Shown here: positions 24,100 to 33,024 of the stretch, in pieces
Layout of the letters: every line of letters starts with the position of its first letter
How positions within the stretch are numbered: the stretch's first letter is position 1
Assembly: GCF_004135385.1 (NCBI RefSeq)
Contig: NZ_CP035493.1
Coordinates: forward strand, 2,795,440-2,859,439
Direction of reading: 5' to 3'
Origin: Xylanimonas protaetiae
GTDB taxonomy: Bacteria > Actinomycetota > Actinomycetes > Actinomycetales > Cellulomonadaceae
DNA: 64,000 nucleotides
Made by a program: the position numbers and the translations under genes
Notes under the pieces: generated by a model
Database searches by the model: none
Seen by the model: the letters and a program-made list of their open reading frames with translations, nothing else
What the model was told of the DNA's origin: nothing

Positions 24100-26139
24100 C
24101 TAGCGCCGACCCTCCGGGCCCGGCGCAGCGAGGACCAGGGTGGCGGGTGCCGATGCGGCGAACGGCCCGGGCACGACGTCGTCCCGGGGGGTGCCGGTGA
24201 AGTCTGTGCTGAGGTCCAGGTCGGACCCGTCGGGGTGGGTGAAGGCCATCTCGGCCTGGTAGGTGGTCCCGAGACGCGCGGTCGTCACGGGAGCGACGAC
24301 GTCGGCGCGTGCCGTGTGGGTGACGCGGACGGTGCCGGCCGCAGCGTCGAGCACCTCGACGCGCACCGGCGTCGTGCCGACGACGTGGGCCGTGGGTTCC
24401 GCGCGGAACGGCTCGGCGCCCTCCGCGTAGAGGTTGCCCTCGACCCAGACGGGGAGGCGTGCTCCGGCCAGGGCGCTGCCGTCCTCGTTCGGGTACTCCT
24501 GCGCCGTCGGGTAGGCGTCGTACTGCGAGGTGCCCACGGGCGTGGGCACGAAGGTGGCCTGGCCGGGCACGCCGTCCATGTCGATCGCCCCGGACCAGAA
24601 GCTGGCGAGCGTCGGCTCCGCCTGGGCCTGCGGTGCGGTGCCGTCGCCGACGAAGACGTTGTTGTAGAACCGGTCGTCGCCGCCGAGGATGTTCGAGACG
24701 CCGTAGACGGCCGTCGAGTGCGGCAGGTGGTACGGGGTGTACCGCTGGTGCTCGGTGCAGTTCGCGAGGCGGCCCGCGATGTAGTTGTGCACGTACGCGC
24801 CGCCGGTGGACATGTCCTTGACCGCCCACGGCGACAGGAACAGGTTCGAGTCCACGAGGTACGGGCCGTGGCAGACCTCGACCATGAAGTCCTCCGCGGT
24901 GGAGGCGTAGAAGACGTTGCGCCGCACCAGGGTGCCCTGGGCCTGCCAGTCGAGCCAGAGCGCTCGGTGCGTGTGGTGGATGGTGTTTCCGCTGATCACG
25001 GTATCGATGGCGGCGTGCAGCTTGATGCCCGCCACCTCGGCGCCGTGCCACTGGCGCTTCACGTGGATGCGGGAGATGTGGTTGTCGGCGATGGTCGAGA
25101 ACGCCGCCCCCAGGTGCCCGACGACGCCGGCCTGCTCGCAGTCGCGGATCGTGTTGCGGCGCACCGTGTGGGAGCCGACGTGGTCCGGGCTCCACGGGTG
25201 CGGCTCGCCGGCGTCGGGCCCGCGCAGCGCGAGCGCCCGCTGGATCACCTCGCGCTCGCGCTGCGTGCCGCCCTTGGCGCCCTTCGGCCCCGCGGCCGCC
25301 TCGTTCTGGCCGGTGCTGGCTTCCTTGCCCAGGGAGATGCCGACGTTCTTCGAGTCGGTGATCGTGTTGTCCTCGATCACCCAGCCCTTGGACCAGTGCG
25401 GGCCGATCAGGCCCTCCTGCAGCGCGGTGGGCGGGGCCCACTGCGTGGCGGCCTTCGTCAGGGTGAAGCCCCGCACCGTGAGGTGGTCGATGCCCGTGGC
25501 CGCGGGCCAGAACACGAACGTGCGTGCGTTGACCTCGATCTCGTGCTCCGCCGGGTCGGCACCCCCGAAGTTCGCCCAGATCGTCGTGACGTCGTCGCCG
25601 ACCTCGCAGTACCAGGTCAGCAGGGAGCCGTCCCGGTCGAACGAGTCGGTGGTGACCTCGGGGCGCTCGACGCCGCCCAAGGTCAGCGACTCGTACATCG
25701 ATTTCCCGTCGAGGTAGACCTCGCCCGTGTGCCAGGTGTTGACCTGGTCGAAGAACCAGTCGCCGCCGATGCGTTCGGTGTACGGGTTGCGTGCCCCGAA
25801 CACGGCGTTCGGCACCGTCGCCACCCATACCCCACCCGTGGGCCCGGGGTGGGGGTGCCAGCCGGTGACCACCTCGGCGCCGGAGATCGTGACCGGCTCG
25901 TACAGGCCGTCTGCGCCCCGCGCGGCCTGGTAGGTGATCGGCGCGCCGGCCGTGCCGCCGCGCGGCGGGTTCACCCACTCGCGGTACACGCCTTCGTGCA
26001 CGACGACCGTGTCGCCGGGGTGGGCGAGCGCCGCGGCCGCGCCGATGGTGAGCAGGGGGTCCGCGGCGGTTCCGGCGGCGCCGTCGGAACCGTGCTTCGC
26101 GACGTGGATCTCCGCGCCTGGAACCTCAGCCTTGGGCAT
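24100..26139 (-). CDS. Right-handed beta-helix glycosidase, GH120-like beta-xylosidase
   Basis: 679 residues without a signal peptide, so cytoplasmic. The start AEIHVAKHGSDGAAGTAADPL and the segment GDTVVVHEGVYREWVNPPRGG match the GH120 beta-xylosidase family, and repeated rungs (IEDNTITDS, VRRNTIRDC, ISGNTIHHT, VRRNVFYAS) form the parallel beta-helix. By family analogy Asp397 (LWLDWQ) and Glu421 (MVEVCHGP) are the catalytic pair. It would release xylose from imported xylo-oligosaccharides. The start has GGGAGAG upstream and overlaps the LacI gene end by 14 bases, so both are one operon driven from the LacI promoter. Confidence 0.8.
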   Translation of the reverse strand: MPKAEVPGAEIHVAKHGSDGAAGTAADPLLTIGAAAALAHPGDTVVVHEGVYREWVNPPRGGTAGAPITYQAARGADGLYEPVTISGAEVVTGWHPHPGPTGGVWVATVPNAVFGARNPYTERIGGDWFFDQVNTWHTGEVYLDGKSMYESLTLGGVERPEVTTDSFDRDGSLLTWYCEVGDDVTTIWANFGGADPAEHEIEVNARTFVFWPAATGIDHLTVRGFTLTKAATQWAPPTALQEGLIGPHWSKGWVIEDNTITDSKNVGISLGKEASTGQNEAAAGPKGAKGGTQREREVIQRALALRGPDAGEPHPWSPDHVGSHTVRRNTIRDCEQAGVVGHLGAAFSTIADNHISRIHVKRQWHGAEVAGIKLHAAIDTVISGNTIHHTHRALWLDWQAQGTLVRRNVFYASTAEDFMVEVCHGPYLVDSNLFLSPWAVKDMSTGGAYVHNYIAGRLANCTEHQRYTPYHLPHSTAVYGVSNILGGDDRFYNNVFVGDGTAPQAQAEPTLASFWSGAIDMDGVPGQATFVPTPVGTSQYDAYPTAQEYPNEDGSALAGARLPVWVEGNLYAEGAEPFRAEPTAHVVGTTPVRVEVLDAAAGTVRVTHTARADVVAPVTTARLGTTYQAEMAFTHPDGSDLDLSTDFTGTPRDDVVPGPFAASAPATLVLAAPGPEGRR

Positions 26140-27256
26140 TCGCTCTCCCGGTGTCCTTGTTGGGGGCAGGAACAGGCGCGAGGGCGCCTGTTCGGTCAGT
26201 TCGGTCAGTGCCGCAAAGACCTCGTCTCGCGGTGGTCCCGCGCACGGTCAGCGATGTCGCCAGCTCGACGTGGCTTGACGCGGGGCGTTGACCGCCGGCC
26301 ATCGCCACGACGGTCTGGACGGCCATCCGCCCCATCCCGTCGAGGTGCTGGTGGACCGTCGTGAGCGGAGGCGTCGTCCACGCGGCCTGGGGCGTGTCGT
26401 CGAACCCGACGACGCTGAGGCTCTCCGGGACCCGCACCCGCAGCTCGCGTGCCGACGCCAGGACGCCGACCGCGAGCTCGTCGTCGGCGGCCATGATCGC
26501 CGTCGGCGGATCTGGTAGCGCCAGGAGGTCCCGTGCGTGCCGCGCGCCGGCGGCGACGTCGAACTGGTCGGCTCTCACGAGGTCCTGGTCGAGGTCGATG
26601 CTGGCAGCGTCGAGGGCTGCCTGGTAGCCGTAGAAGCGGTCTCGTGCCGCGTTGGAGGCCTCGGGTCCGCCGATCCAGGCGATACGTCGGTGGCCCAGGG
26701 CGATGAGGTGGTCGGCGGCCGCGCGCGCACCGGACCAGTTGCTCGAGCCGATGCTCACCATCCGCTGGTGGAGCGTGTCCACGGGGTCGACCATCACGAA
26801 GGGCAGCTCCGCGTCCGCGGCCGCGTCGATGAGGGCGTCGGGCTCGGACAGCGTCAGCCCGACGATGCCGACCGCTCCGCAGGCGCGCTGCTCGGCGACC
26901 CACTCGCGCGCGACCGCGCGCTGTGCCCGGGCGGTTCTGTCCGGGGCGAGACGCGTCAGCAGGTCCAGCTTCCCGTCGGTGGCCGAGGCCAGCACGCCCT
27001 GGAGGACGTTGAGGATGTAGGGCGACGCGGGGATGTCGAAGACGACGACGAGCGCTCGCCGTGCCGCGCCGTGCCCGATCGCGGTCGTCGACCGGTAGCC
27101 GAGGGCTGTCACGGCTGCGAGGACGCGCTCACGGGTCGCCGCCGCGACGTCGTCCCTCCCGTTGAGGGTCTTGGAGACGGTCGCCTTCGAGACCCCTGCT
27201 GCGGCCGCGACGTCGTCCAGGGTCGCCCGTCTTGCCGCTGCCTCCTCGGCGCTCAC
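26126..27256 (-). CDS. LacI-family regulator of the xylosidase genes
   Basis: 376 residues from GTG 27256 (GGAGG upstream). Helix-turn-helix TLDDVAAAAGVSKATVSKTLNGRDDVAAATRERV at the N-terminus, then the periplasmic-binding-type effector domain (VGIVGLTLSEPDALI, GHRRIAWIGG, SVVGFDDTPQA). The C-terminal tail of about 30 residues with a TDRTDRTG duplication is unusual. It is cotranscribed with the GH120-like gene and divergent from GH39; two CGAAA-N3-TTTCG-like sites lie in the shared control region, so it probably represses both arms until a xylo-oligosaccharide binds. Confidence 0.92.
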   Translation of the reverse strand: MSAEEAAARRATLDDVAAAAGVSKATVSKTLNGRDDVAAATRERVLAAVTALGYRSTTAIGHGAARRALVVVFDIPASPYILNVLQGVLASATDGKLDLLTRLAPDRTARAQRAVAREWVAEQRACGAVGIVGLTLSEPDALIDAAADAELPFVMVDPVDTLHQRMVSIGSSNWSGARAAADHLIALGHRRIAWIGGPEASNAARDRFYGYQAALDAASIDLDQDLVRADQFDVAAGARHARDLLALPDPPTAIMAADDELAVGVLASARELRVRVPESLSVVGFDDTPQAAWTTPPLTTVHQHLDGMGRMAVQTVVAMAGGQRPASSHVELATSLTVRGTTARRGLCGTDRTDRTGALAPVPAPNKDTGRANAQG

Positions 27257-27270
27257 GAGACCTCCGACCG

Positions 27271-27283
27271 CGAAACTGTTTTG
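27271..27283. promoter_or_regulatory. LacI operator candidate O1 (CGAAA-CTG-TTTTG)
   Basis: A near-palindromic 13-mer 15 bp upstream of the LacI GTG, where it would autoregulate the LacI-GH120 operon. It shares the CGAAA-N3-TTT(C/T)G pattern with O2. Streptomyces-type xylose-oligosaccharide regulators use similar CGAAA/TTTCG operators (family knowledge). Confidence 0.6.
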
Positions 27284-27353
27284 ACTATGGAGCCGGCGCT
27301 CCCCGGCGTCACTCTATGCACTGCGGCGCGTTGGTGTCATCTGTCGAGTTCGC

Positions 27354-27359
27354 TACGCT
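27354..27359 (+). promoter_or_regulatory. GH39 promoter -10 box TACGCT
   Basis: TACGCT fits the actinobacterial TANNNT -10 consensus. A transcript starting about 7 bases later would have a leader of about 80 bases containing operator O2, and the ribosome-binding site AAGGAG at 27433. Confidence 0.5.
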
Positions 27360-27379
27360 GAACGAGCGATCGGGTAGTG

Positions 27380-27392
27380 CGAAAAAGTTTCG
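27380..27392. promoter_or_regulatory. LacI operator candidate O2 (CGAAA-AAG-TTTCG)
   Basis: Perfect 5-bp arms around three bases. It lies about 20 bases downstream of the TACGCT box, so bound repressor would block GH39 transcription as a roadblock. It is 109 bp from O1 (about ten helical turns), which permits looping. Confidence 0.65.
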
Positions 27393-27445
27393 GCCATGTT
27401 CCCTGATCGCGTGACCCGCCGCGTGGGACTCAAAGGAGCTCTTCG

Positions 27446-29083
27446 ATGCCGCACCAGACACTGCCATCGACCCTGCTGATCGACGGTCTCGAGCCGGCCG
27501 ACGTCGCGCTGCGCCACGTCTGGAACGAGTGCGTCGGTGCGGGCCGCGCGAACGAGGCGTTGCGGGCCGACTGGCAGGCGCACTTCCGCGAGGCCGTCGA
27601 CGTCCTGGGGGTGCGCTACGTCCGCTTCCACGGCCTGTTCCACGACGACATGTTCGTGTACCGGACCGACAACGGCGGCGGCTTCGGCCCGAGCACGCCG
27701 CTCGCCGAGCCCGTCTACACCTTCGCCTACGTGGACAAGGTGTTCGACGCGATCCTCGACGCCGGCGCGCGTCCGTTCGTCGAGCTCGGCTTCATGCCGC
27801 GACAGCTGGCGACGCAGACCGAGACGCTATTCTGGTGGAAGGCGCACTGCAGCCCGCCCAAGGACATGGGGGCGTGGGTCGAGCTCGTCACCACCACCGT
27901 GCGGCACTGGGTCGACCGCTACGGGATCGACGAGGTCCGTCGGTGGCCGTTCGAGGTCTGGAACGAGCCGAACCTCGTCCCGCACTTCTGGACCGGCACC
28001 CGCACCCAGTACTTCGAGCTCTACGGGGCGACCGCCACGGCCATCAAGGCGATCGACCCGCAGCTGAAGGTCGGCGGGCCGTCGACGAGCGTGTTCGTCC
28101 CCGACGCCCGCTACGCGGGGGAGTGGCACGACCCGTCGCTCGAGGTCGGGACGGCCGTCGCCGCCGACCCCGACGACCTCGACTGGCAGCCGGTCTGGAT
28201 CCACGAGTTCCTCGCGTACTGCGCGCAGCGCGGGCTGCCGGTCGACTTCCTGTCGACGCACCTGTACCCGACGGACTTCGCCGCCGACTCGCTCGGCAAT
28301 CTCAACGCGATCACGCGCCGGCGCGACGCCACCTATCTCGACCTCCAGCTCATGCGCACGATCATCGAGAACAGCCCGTACCCCGACGCCGAGCTGCACA
28401 TCACCGAGTGGTCGACGTCGCCGTCGAGCCGCGACGCGATCCACGACACGCTCTTCGCGGCGTCCTACATCGTGCGCGCCTTCCTCAAGGGCGCCCCGCT
28501 CGCCGAGTCGATCTCGTACTGGACCTTCACCGACGTGTTCGAGGAGGGCGGCGGCGGCATCGGCCCGTTCCACGGCGGCTTCGGCTTCGTCAACGAGCAG
28601 GGCCTGCACAAGCCGACCTTCCACGCGATGGCGATGCTGGGTCGCCTCGGCGACCGGCTGCTCGTCGAGCTGGAGCACGGAGCCATCACCCGCTCGTCCG
28701 CGACGGGCGACGTCTCGGCGATCTTCTACAACTACCCGGCCGACATGGGCAAGACCGGACTGGCCTCGCGGAACTCCTACGCGGACACGCGCGAGCTCGC
28801 CTCGGTGGGACCCGCGAGGCGCGTCCGGCACACCGTCGCGGGCCTGACCCCGGGTGCCACGTTCGCCGTCGAGATCCTCGACGGGGAGCACGGGAACGTC
28901 GCGGAGGCCTGGTACCAGATGGGCGCGCCGCTCAACCTCTCGCGTCAGGACGTCGTCGACCTCAGGTTGGTCGCCGACGACCTCGACCGCCGGACCCTCA
29001 CCGCCGACGCGGACGGCGTCCTGACGATCGACGTCGACCTCCCGCCCTGGGCCGTGATGTCGGTCGCGTCGGCCGCCGGCTGA
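27446..29083 (+). CDS. GH39 family beta-xylosidase
   Basis: 545 residues, no signal peptide. The acid/base Glu174 is in EVWNEPN and the nucleophile Glu321 in HITEWSTS, the pair expected for clan GH-A retaining enzymes of GH39. The C-terminal 130 residues form a beta-sandwich. Typical GH39 xylosidases are about 500 residues. It would cut xylose from the non-reducing end of imported xylo-oligosaccharides. ATG with AAGGAG seven bases upstream; divergent from the LacI-GH120 operon and likely controlled by O2. Confidence 0.93.
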   Translation: MPHQTLPSTLLIDGLEPADVALRHVWNECVGAGRANEALRADWQAHFREAVDVLGVRYVRFHGLFHDDMFVYRTDNGGGFGPSTPLAEPVYTFAYVDKVFDAILDAGARPFVELGFMPRQLATQTETLFWWKAHCSPPKDMGAWVELVTTTVRHWVDRYGIDEVRRWPFEVWNEPNLVPHFWTGTRTQYFELYGATATAIKAIDPQLKVGGPSTSVFVPDARYAGEWHDPSLEVGTAVAADPDDLDWQPVWIHEFLAYCAQRGLPVDFLSTHLYPTDFAADSLGNLNAITRRRDATYLDLQLMRTIIENSPYPDAELHITEWSTSPSSRDAIHDTLFAASYIVRAFLKGAPLAESISYWTFTDVFEEGGGGIGPFHGGFGFVNEQGLHKPTFHAMAMLGRLGDRLLVELEHGAITRSSATGDVSAIFYNYPADMGKTGLASRNSYADTRELASVGPARRVRHTVAGLTPGATFAVEILDGEHGNVAEAWYQMGAPLNLSRQDVVDLRLVADDLDRRTLTADADGVLTIDVDLPPWAVMSVASAAG

Positions 29084-29105
29084 GCGCGAGCCGCGTCACC
29101 GACGA

Positions 29106-29122
29106 CGCAGCCGACGGCTGCG
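29106..29122. terminator. Hairpin between convergent GH39 and esterase genes
   Basis: CGCAGCC-GAC-GGCTGCG, a perfect 7-bp stem in the 48-bp gap between the two stop codons. It probably serves both strands. Confidence 0.55.
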
Positions 29123-29131
29123 CTCGGCCCG

Positions 29132-30127
29132 TCAACGCCCACGGTGCGTCAGCCGCGCTGCCAGGACGTCGAAGGTCGCGGCGGCCGCGTCCAGCCCGAC
29201 GCTGTCGAGGTGCCCGTGCGGCACGCCCCGGCGCAGGTGGCTCTCGACCTTGACGCCGGCGGCCTCGAGCTGTTCGACGAACTGCTCGCCGCTGGCGCGC
29301 AGGACGTCGAGCTCGGCGTTCTCCACGTAGGTGGGCGGGAGCACCGACAGGTTCTCCGCCAGTCCGGCGTACGCGTACGGCGTCGCGGGGCCGCCTCCGA
29401 GGTACGTGCGGTCGATCGCTCCGCGCGCGTCGGGCGGGAACAGCAGCGCCGGCGGCACCGTGGCCAGGGTGGCGGTCAGCTCCGTCGTCAGCGCCGGGAG
29501 GGTGCCGTGCAGGACGGGGTACACGAGCAGGAGCTGCCACGGTGCGTGGCCCTCGTCGGCCAGGCGCAGCGCCACGCCCGCGGAGAGGCAGCCACCGGCG
29601 CTCGCGCCACCGATCGCCAGGCGCTCGGGGTCGAGGTGCAGGTCGGCGGCCAGCTCACGCACCGCCGTGTAGGCGGCATGGCAGTCGTCGTGCGGGACGG
29701 GGAAGCACACCGGCTCGCCGCGCTCGTCGATGCGGTCGTCACCGCCGCCGCCGAGCTCGGCGGGCACGGGGCACAGTCGGTAGTCCACGGAGACGACCAC
29801 GGCGTCCGCGCGCCCCGCGACGCCGCGAGCCGTCGCGTCGGCCTCGGCCATGTCGAGGCCACCGAACGAGAACGCACCGCCGTGGACCCACACCAGGCCC
29901 GGACGGCCGCCGGCCGGCGGCGGCGTGCGGGGCAGGTAGACGCGCACCGGCACGGCCCCGTGCGGTCCGGGGACGGTGCTGTCGAAGACCTCCAGGTCCC
30001 ATGGCTCGGCCGGCCCGTACGGCGCCTTCCAGCGGGCCTCGAGGTCCGCGGGGATGTCCCCGTACGTCGGGTAGGGCGCGACGAGATGCCGGCGCTCCTC
30101 CATCTCGGGAACGAAGGTCTTGTCCAT
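29132..30127 (-). CDS. Alpha/beta-hydrolase esterase, hormone-sensitive-lipase type
   Basis: 331 residues from the ATG at 30127 (AGGAG upstream). Oxyanion motif HGGAF, nucleophile elbow GASAGG, the Asp in ENAELDVLRASGE and the His in PHGH complete the HSL-type machinery. No signal peptide, so it works on imported or cytoplasmic esters. In this locus it may remove acetyl or feruloyl groups from xylo-oligosaccharides; that is inference from context. It is the last gene of the minus-strand transporter cluster. Confidence 0.87.
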   Translation of the reverse strand: MDKTFVPEMEERRHLVAPYPTYGDIPADLEARWKAPYGPAEPWDLEVFDSTVPGPHGAVPVRVYLPRTPPPAGGRPGLVWVHGGAFSFGGLDMAEADATARGVAGRADAVVVSVDYRLCPVPAELGGGGDDRIDERGEPVCFPVPHDDCHAAYTAVRELAADLHLDPERLAIGGASAGGCLSAGVALRLADEGHAPWQLLLVYPVLHGTLPALTTELTATLATVPPALLFPPDARGAIDRTYLGGGPATPYAYAGLAENLSVLPPTYVENAELDVLRASGEQFVEQLEAAGVKVESHLRRGVPHGHLDSVGLDAAAATFDVLAARLTHRGR

Positions 30128-30212
30128 GCACTGCTCCTGGTCGATCGCTGACGACGGTACCGCGGGCGGGTGCTCGCACCTGTGGCGCAACTCGGGTCCA
30201 TGGCGGAGAACG

Positions 30213-30791
30213 TCAGACCTCCGCCTCCTCCGGTTCCGGCTGCACGTACCCCCGGGCGACGAAGAACCGCTCGAGCAGGGAGCACCACCACAGGAGGATC
30301 AGGCCTGGTGCGACGAACACCGCTGGCATGAAGTTCCACACGGCGACGCCCCCGAGGACCAGGGCGATCCCGAGCAGGAACGTCAGGCTGGGCGTCGTCA
30401 GCCCCAACGTGAACCCGTTGCGCACCTGGCGCCAGGTGGGGTTGGTGAAGCGGGCTGCGAGGGGGAGGCACCAGAAGAGCAGGAGCACGAGGAACAGTGC
30501 GACGACGACGAGCGGCACCAGCACCTGACCCGTTCCGAGGGTGGGCAGGGAGGAGAGCGCGAAGACACCGGCGGCCGCGACGGGGACGGCCAGCAGGCCG
30601 ACGAGGGTCGCCTGCCTCCAGCTCTGCCGCCAGGCCTTGGCGGCGACGTCCCAGAGGCCCGCGTCCTTGCCCAGGACGTACCGACGGCAGACCTCGTAGG
30701 CGACCACCGTTCCCGCTCCCGCCGTCACGACCAGGGCAAGGCTCACGAGCCAGAGCAGGTTGACCACGATGACGGAGCCGAGGGAGTCCAT
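30213..30791 (-). CDS. YesL/DUF624 family membrane protein
   Basis: 192 residues from the ATG; five or six membrane helices (VIVVNLLWLVSLALVVTAGAG, VLVPLVVVALFLVLLLFWC, LTFLLGIALVLGGVAVWNF and others). YesL proteins occur beside LplBC-type oligosaccharide importers and are presumed to assist them. The ATG lacks a ribosome-binding site, and family homology (FRFNPASRLWRS) extends upstream in frame to about 30830, where GAGAGG is well spaced from an ATC codon, so the true start may be non-canonical. Follows the permease genes on the same strand. Confidence 0.82.
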   Translation of the reverse strand: MDSLGSVIVVNLLWLVSLALVVTAGAGTVVAYEVCRRYVLGKDAGLWDVAAKAWRQSWRQATLVGLLAVPVAAAGVFALSSLPTLGTGQVLVPLVVVALFLVLLLFWCLPLAARFTNPTWRQVRNGFTLGLTTPSLTFLLGIALVLGGVAVWNFMPAVFVAPGLILLWWCSLLERFFVARGYVQPEPEEAEV

Positions 30792-30906
30792 GCTGCGCCA
30801 CAGTCGCGACGCGGGATTGAAGCGGAAGATGATCGGGCCTCTCAGTGTGAAGCGTTACGGGTCCAGACGACGGATCGGCCCCCGCGCGTGCGGGGAGCCG
30901 ACTCCA

Positions 30907-31869
30907 TCAGCCCTTCACGGAGCCGATCATGAGACCGGACACGAAGTGCTTCTGCAGGAACGGGTACACGAACAGGATCGGGACGGCGGCCACCATGGTG
31001 ATCGCCGACCGCAGGGCGATCGGAGTGGTGACCTGCCCGCCTGCCGCCGCGGCCGCCGCGCTGCCCGCCTGACCCCCAGAGTTCACGCCGGCGTTCATCG
31101 AGCTCGACAGCAGCTTCTGCAGCTCGTACTGCAGGGTGGACAACCACTGCTCGCCCGAGTTGTACAGCAGGGTGTCCAGCCAGGAGTTCCAGCTGCCCAC
31201 CGCCACGAACAGACCCACCACGGCCAGCGTGGGCTTGCACAGCGGCATCACGATCTGCCACCACGTGCGGAACTCGCCCGCGCCGTCGATGCGTGCCGAC
31301 TCGATGACCTCTTCGGGGATCGACTTCATGTACGTGCGCAGCAGGATCAGGTTGAACGCGCTGATGATCGTCGGCACCCAGTAGGCCTGGAAGCTGTTCA
31401 GCAGGCCCAGGTCCTTGATGAGCAGGTAGTTGGGGATCAGCCCGGCGTCGAAGTACATCGTCAGCACGAAGAGCAGGGTGATCGAGCGGCGGAAGATGAA
31501 CTCGTTACGGCTGAGCGCGTAGGCGAGCATCGAGGTGAACAGCAGGTTTGTCGCCACCACCACGACCGTCTTCAGGACGCTCATGAAGAACGCCTGATAG
31601 AGCGTCTGCATGTTGAACACGACCTGGTAGTTCTGCAGCGAGAATACCCGAGGCCAGATGCCGATCCCACCACGGACAGCGTCCATGCCGTCGTTGAAGG
31701 AGATGGCGAGCGTGTTGAGCAGCGGGTAGACCATGAGCGCCGAGAGGAACACCAGGAAGGTCGTGTTGAGCGTCGTGAAGACGACCCGCTCGACCGTCCA
31801 CTGCCGACGGGGCGACCTGCCTCGTGATGCGCGCCGCGTCAGAGGCTTCGCGACAAGGGTGCTTGACAT
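30907..31869 (-). CDS. Carbohydrate ABC permease, LplC/YtcP type
   Basis: 320 residues, six predicted membrane helices and the EAA-type loop ESARIDGAGEFRTWWQIVMPLCKP that docks the ATPase. The start SFNDGMDAVRGGIGIWPRVFSLQNY is typical of the LplC subgroup, which takes up pectic or xylan-derived oligosaccharides. An Ala/Gly-rich loop (GQAGSAAAAAAGG) near residue 270 is an odd insertion. No ABC ATPase is encoded here, so a shared MsmK/MsiK-type ATPase from elsewhere is needed (family knowledge). Confidence 0.92.
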   Translation of the reverse strand: MSSTLVAKPLTRRASRGRSPRRQWTVERVVFTTLNTTFLVFLSALMVYPLLNTLAISFNDGMDAVRGGIGIWPRVFSLQNYQVVFNMQTLYQAFFMSVLKTVVVVATNLLFTSMLAYALSRNEFIFRRSITLLFVLTMYFDAGLIPNYLLIKDLGLLNSFQAYWVPTIISAFNLILLRTYMKSIPEEVIESARIDGAGEFRTWWQIVMPLCKPTLAVVGLFVAVGSWNSWLDTLLYNSGEQWLSTLQYELQKLLSSSMNAGVNSGGQAGSAAAAAAGGQVTTPIALRSAITMVAAVPILFVYPFLQKHFVSGLMIGSVKG

Positions 31870-31878
31870 GAGGTCCTC

Positions 31879-32931
31879 CTAGACCAGCGACTCTTGGTTG
31901 AGGCGCTTGGCCGCTAGGTTCGCCGAGCCCACCAGGATGATGGCGACGACGGTCTTGAAGATGCCCGCGACGACGGCGAGGCTGTAGTTGCCCAGCTGGT
32001 AGCCGTAACGCAGCACGAAGACGTCGATGGTCTCGGCCCTCTCGGACACCAGGCCGTTGCCGAGGAAGTACGGCAGCTCGAAGTTCGTGGACAGGATCCA
32101 GCCGCTGTTGATGATGAGCAGCACGACGATCGTGGGCCTGATCCCCGGGAGCGTGATGTTGAACATCTTGCGATAGCGGCCTGCGCCGTCGACCTCGGCG
32201 GCCTCGTACAGGGCAGGGTCGATGGCGGTGATGGCCGTCAGGTACAGGATCGTGTTCCAGCCCAGTTCCTTCCATAAGTTCGTCCCCGCGACGATCCCCC
32301 AGAAGTAGTTCGGCTGGGTCAAGAACAGCACCGGTTGGTCGACGATGTGCAGGTTCATGAGGGCCTGGTTGATGAACCCGCCGGAGGAGGGCAGCGACAG
32401 GGCTACCGCCGCCAGGCTTGCCACGATCACCCAGCTGAGGAAGTGCGGCATGTAGGTGATGTTCTGCATGACGCGCTTGAACGGCAGGCTCTTGACCTCG
32501 TTCAGCAGCAGCGCCAGGACGATGGCCCCGAGGGTCCCGACGACCAGGGACAGGACCGACTGTCCCAGGGTGTTGACCACGACCCGGCGGAACCGTTCAC
32601 CGTTGACACCGGTGAACAGGTTGACGAAGTTCTCGAAGCCGACCCACTTCTGGTTCCAGATGCTGCCGCGCCCCGGCTTGTAGTGCTGGAAGGCGATCGC
32701 CCAGCCGTAGGCCGGGACGTACTTGAACAGGATCTGGTAGAGCAGCAGCGGGACTGCCATGGCGAGCAGGGCTCGCTGCGCCCAGATCCGGTCCCAGGTG
32801 ATCTTGCGTCGGGGGCCCATCGCTGCCTTCTTCCGGGGCTTGCGCCTCCGGGCACGCGAGCTGGTCGCGAGCGGGAGGGCCGTCTCCGGCCCGGTAGCGG
32901 TCACACGGGTGCTGACCGTGGCGTCCGTCAT
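31879..32931 (-). CDS. Carbohydrate ABC permease, LplB/YteP type
   Basis: 350 residues. A basic N-terminal tail (SSRARRRKPRKKAAMGPRRK) precedes six helices; the EAA loop is EAAEVDGAGRYRKMFNITLPGIRP. It pairs with the adjacent LplC-type permease to form the pore. The gene starts 93 bp after the binding-protein gene, with a strong hairpin in between, and ends 9 bp before the next permease. Confidence 0.93.
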   Translation of the reverse strand: MTDATVSTRVTATGPETALPLATSSRARRRKPRKKAAMGPRRKITWDRIWAQRALLAMAVPLLLYQILFKYVPAYGWAIAFQHYKPGRGSIWNQKWVGFENFVNLFTGVNGERFRRVVVNTLGQSVLSLVVGTLGAIVLALLLNEVKSLPFKRVMQNITYMPHFLSWVIVASLAAVALSLPSSGGFINQALMNLHIVDQPVLFLTQPNYFWGIVAGTNLWKELGWNTILYLTAITAIDPALYEAAEVDGAGRYRKMFNITLPGIRPTIVVLLIINSGWILSTNFELPYFLGNGLVSERAETIDVFVLRYGYQLGNYSLAVVAGIFKTVVAIILVGSANLAAKRLNQESLV

Positions 32932-32976
32932 CTGTCCAACCTCATCGTCAGGAGCAGTGGGTGGTGATCGCGAACG

Positions 32977-33012
32977 TCTCGTGGTGGGGGACTCGCGCCC
33001 CCCACCACGAGA
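32977..33012 (-). terminator. Strong intra-operon hairpin between binding protein and permease genes
   Basis: A perfect 14-bp stem (32977-32990 with 32999-33012, arms TCTCGTGGTGGGGG and CCCCCACCACGAGA) with an 8-base loop, 13 bases past the binding-protein stop. Such hairpins act as partial terminators or 3' mRNA stabilisers, keeping binding protein in excess over permeases. Confidence 0.75.
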
Positions 33013-33024
33013 GCTCGCCGGCTG

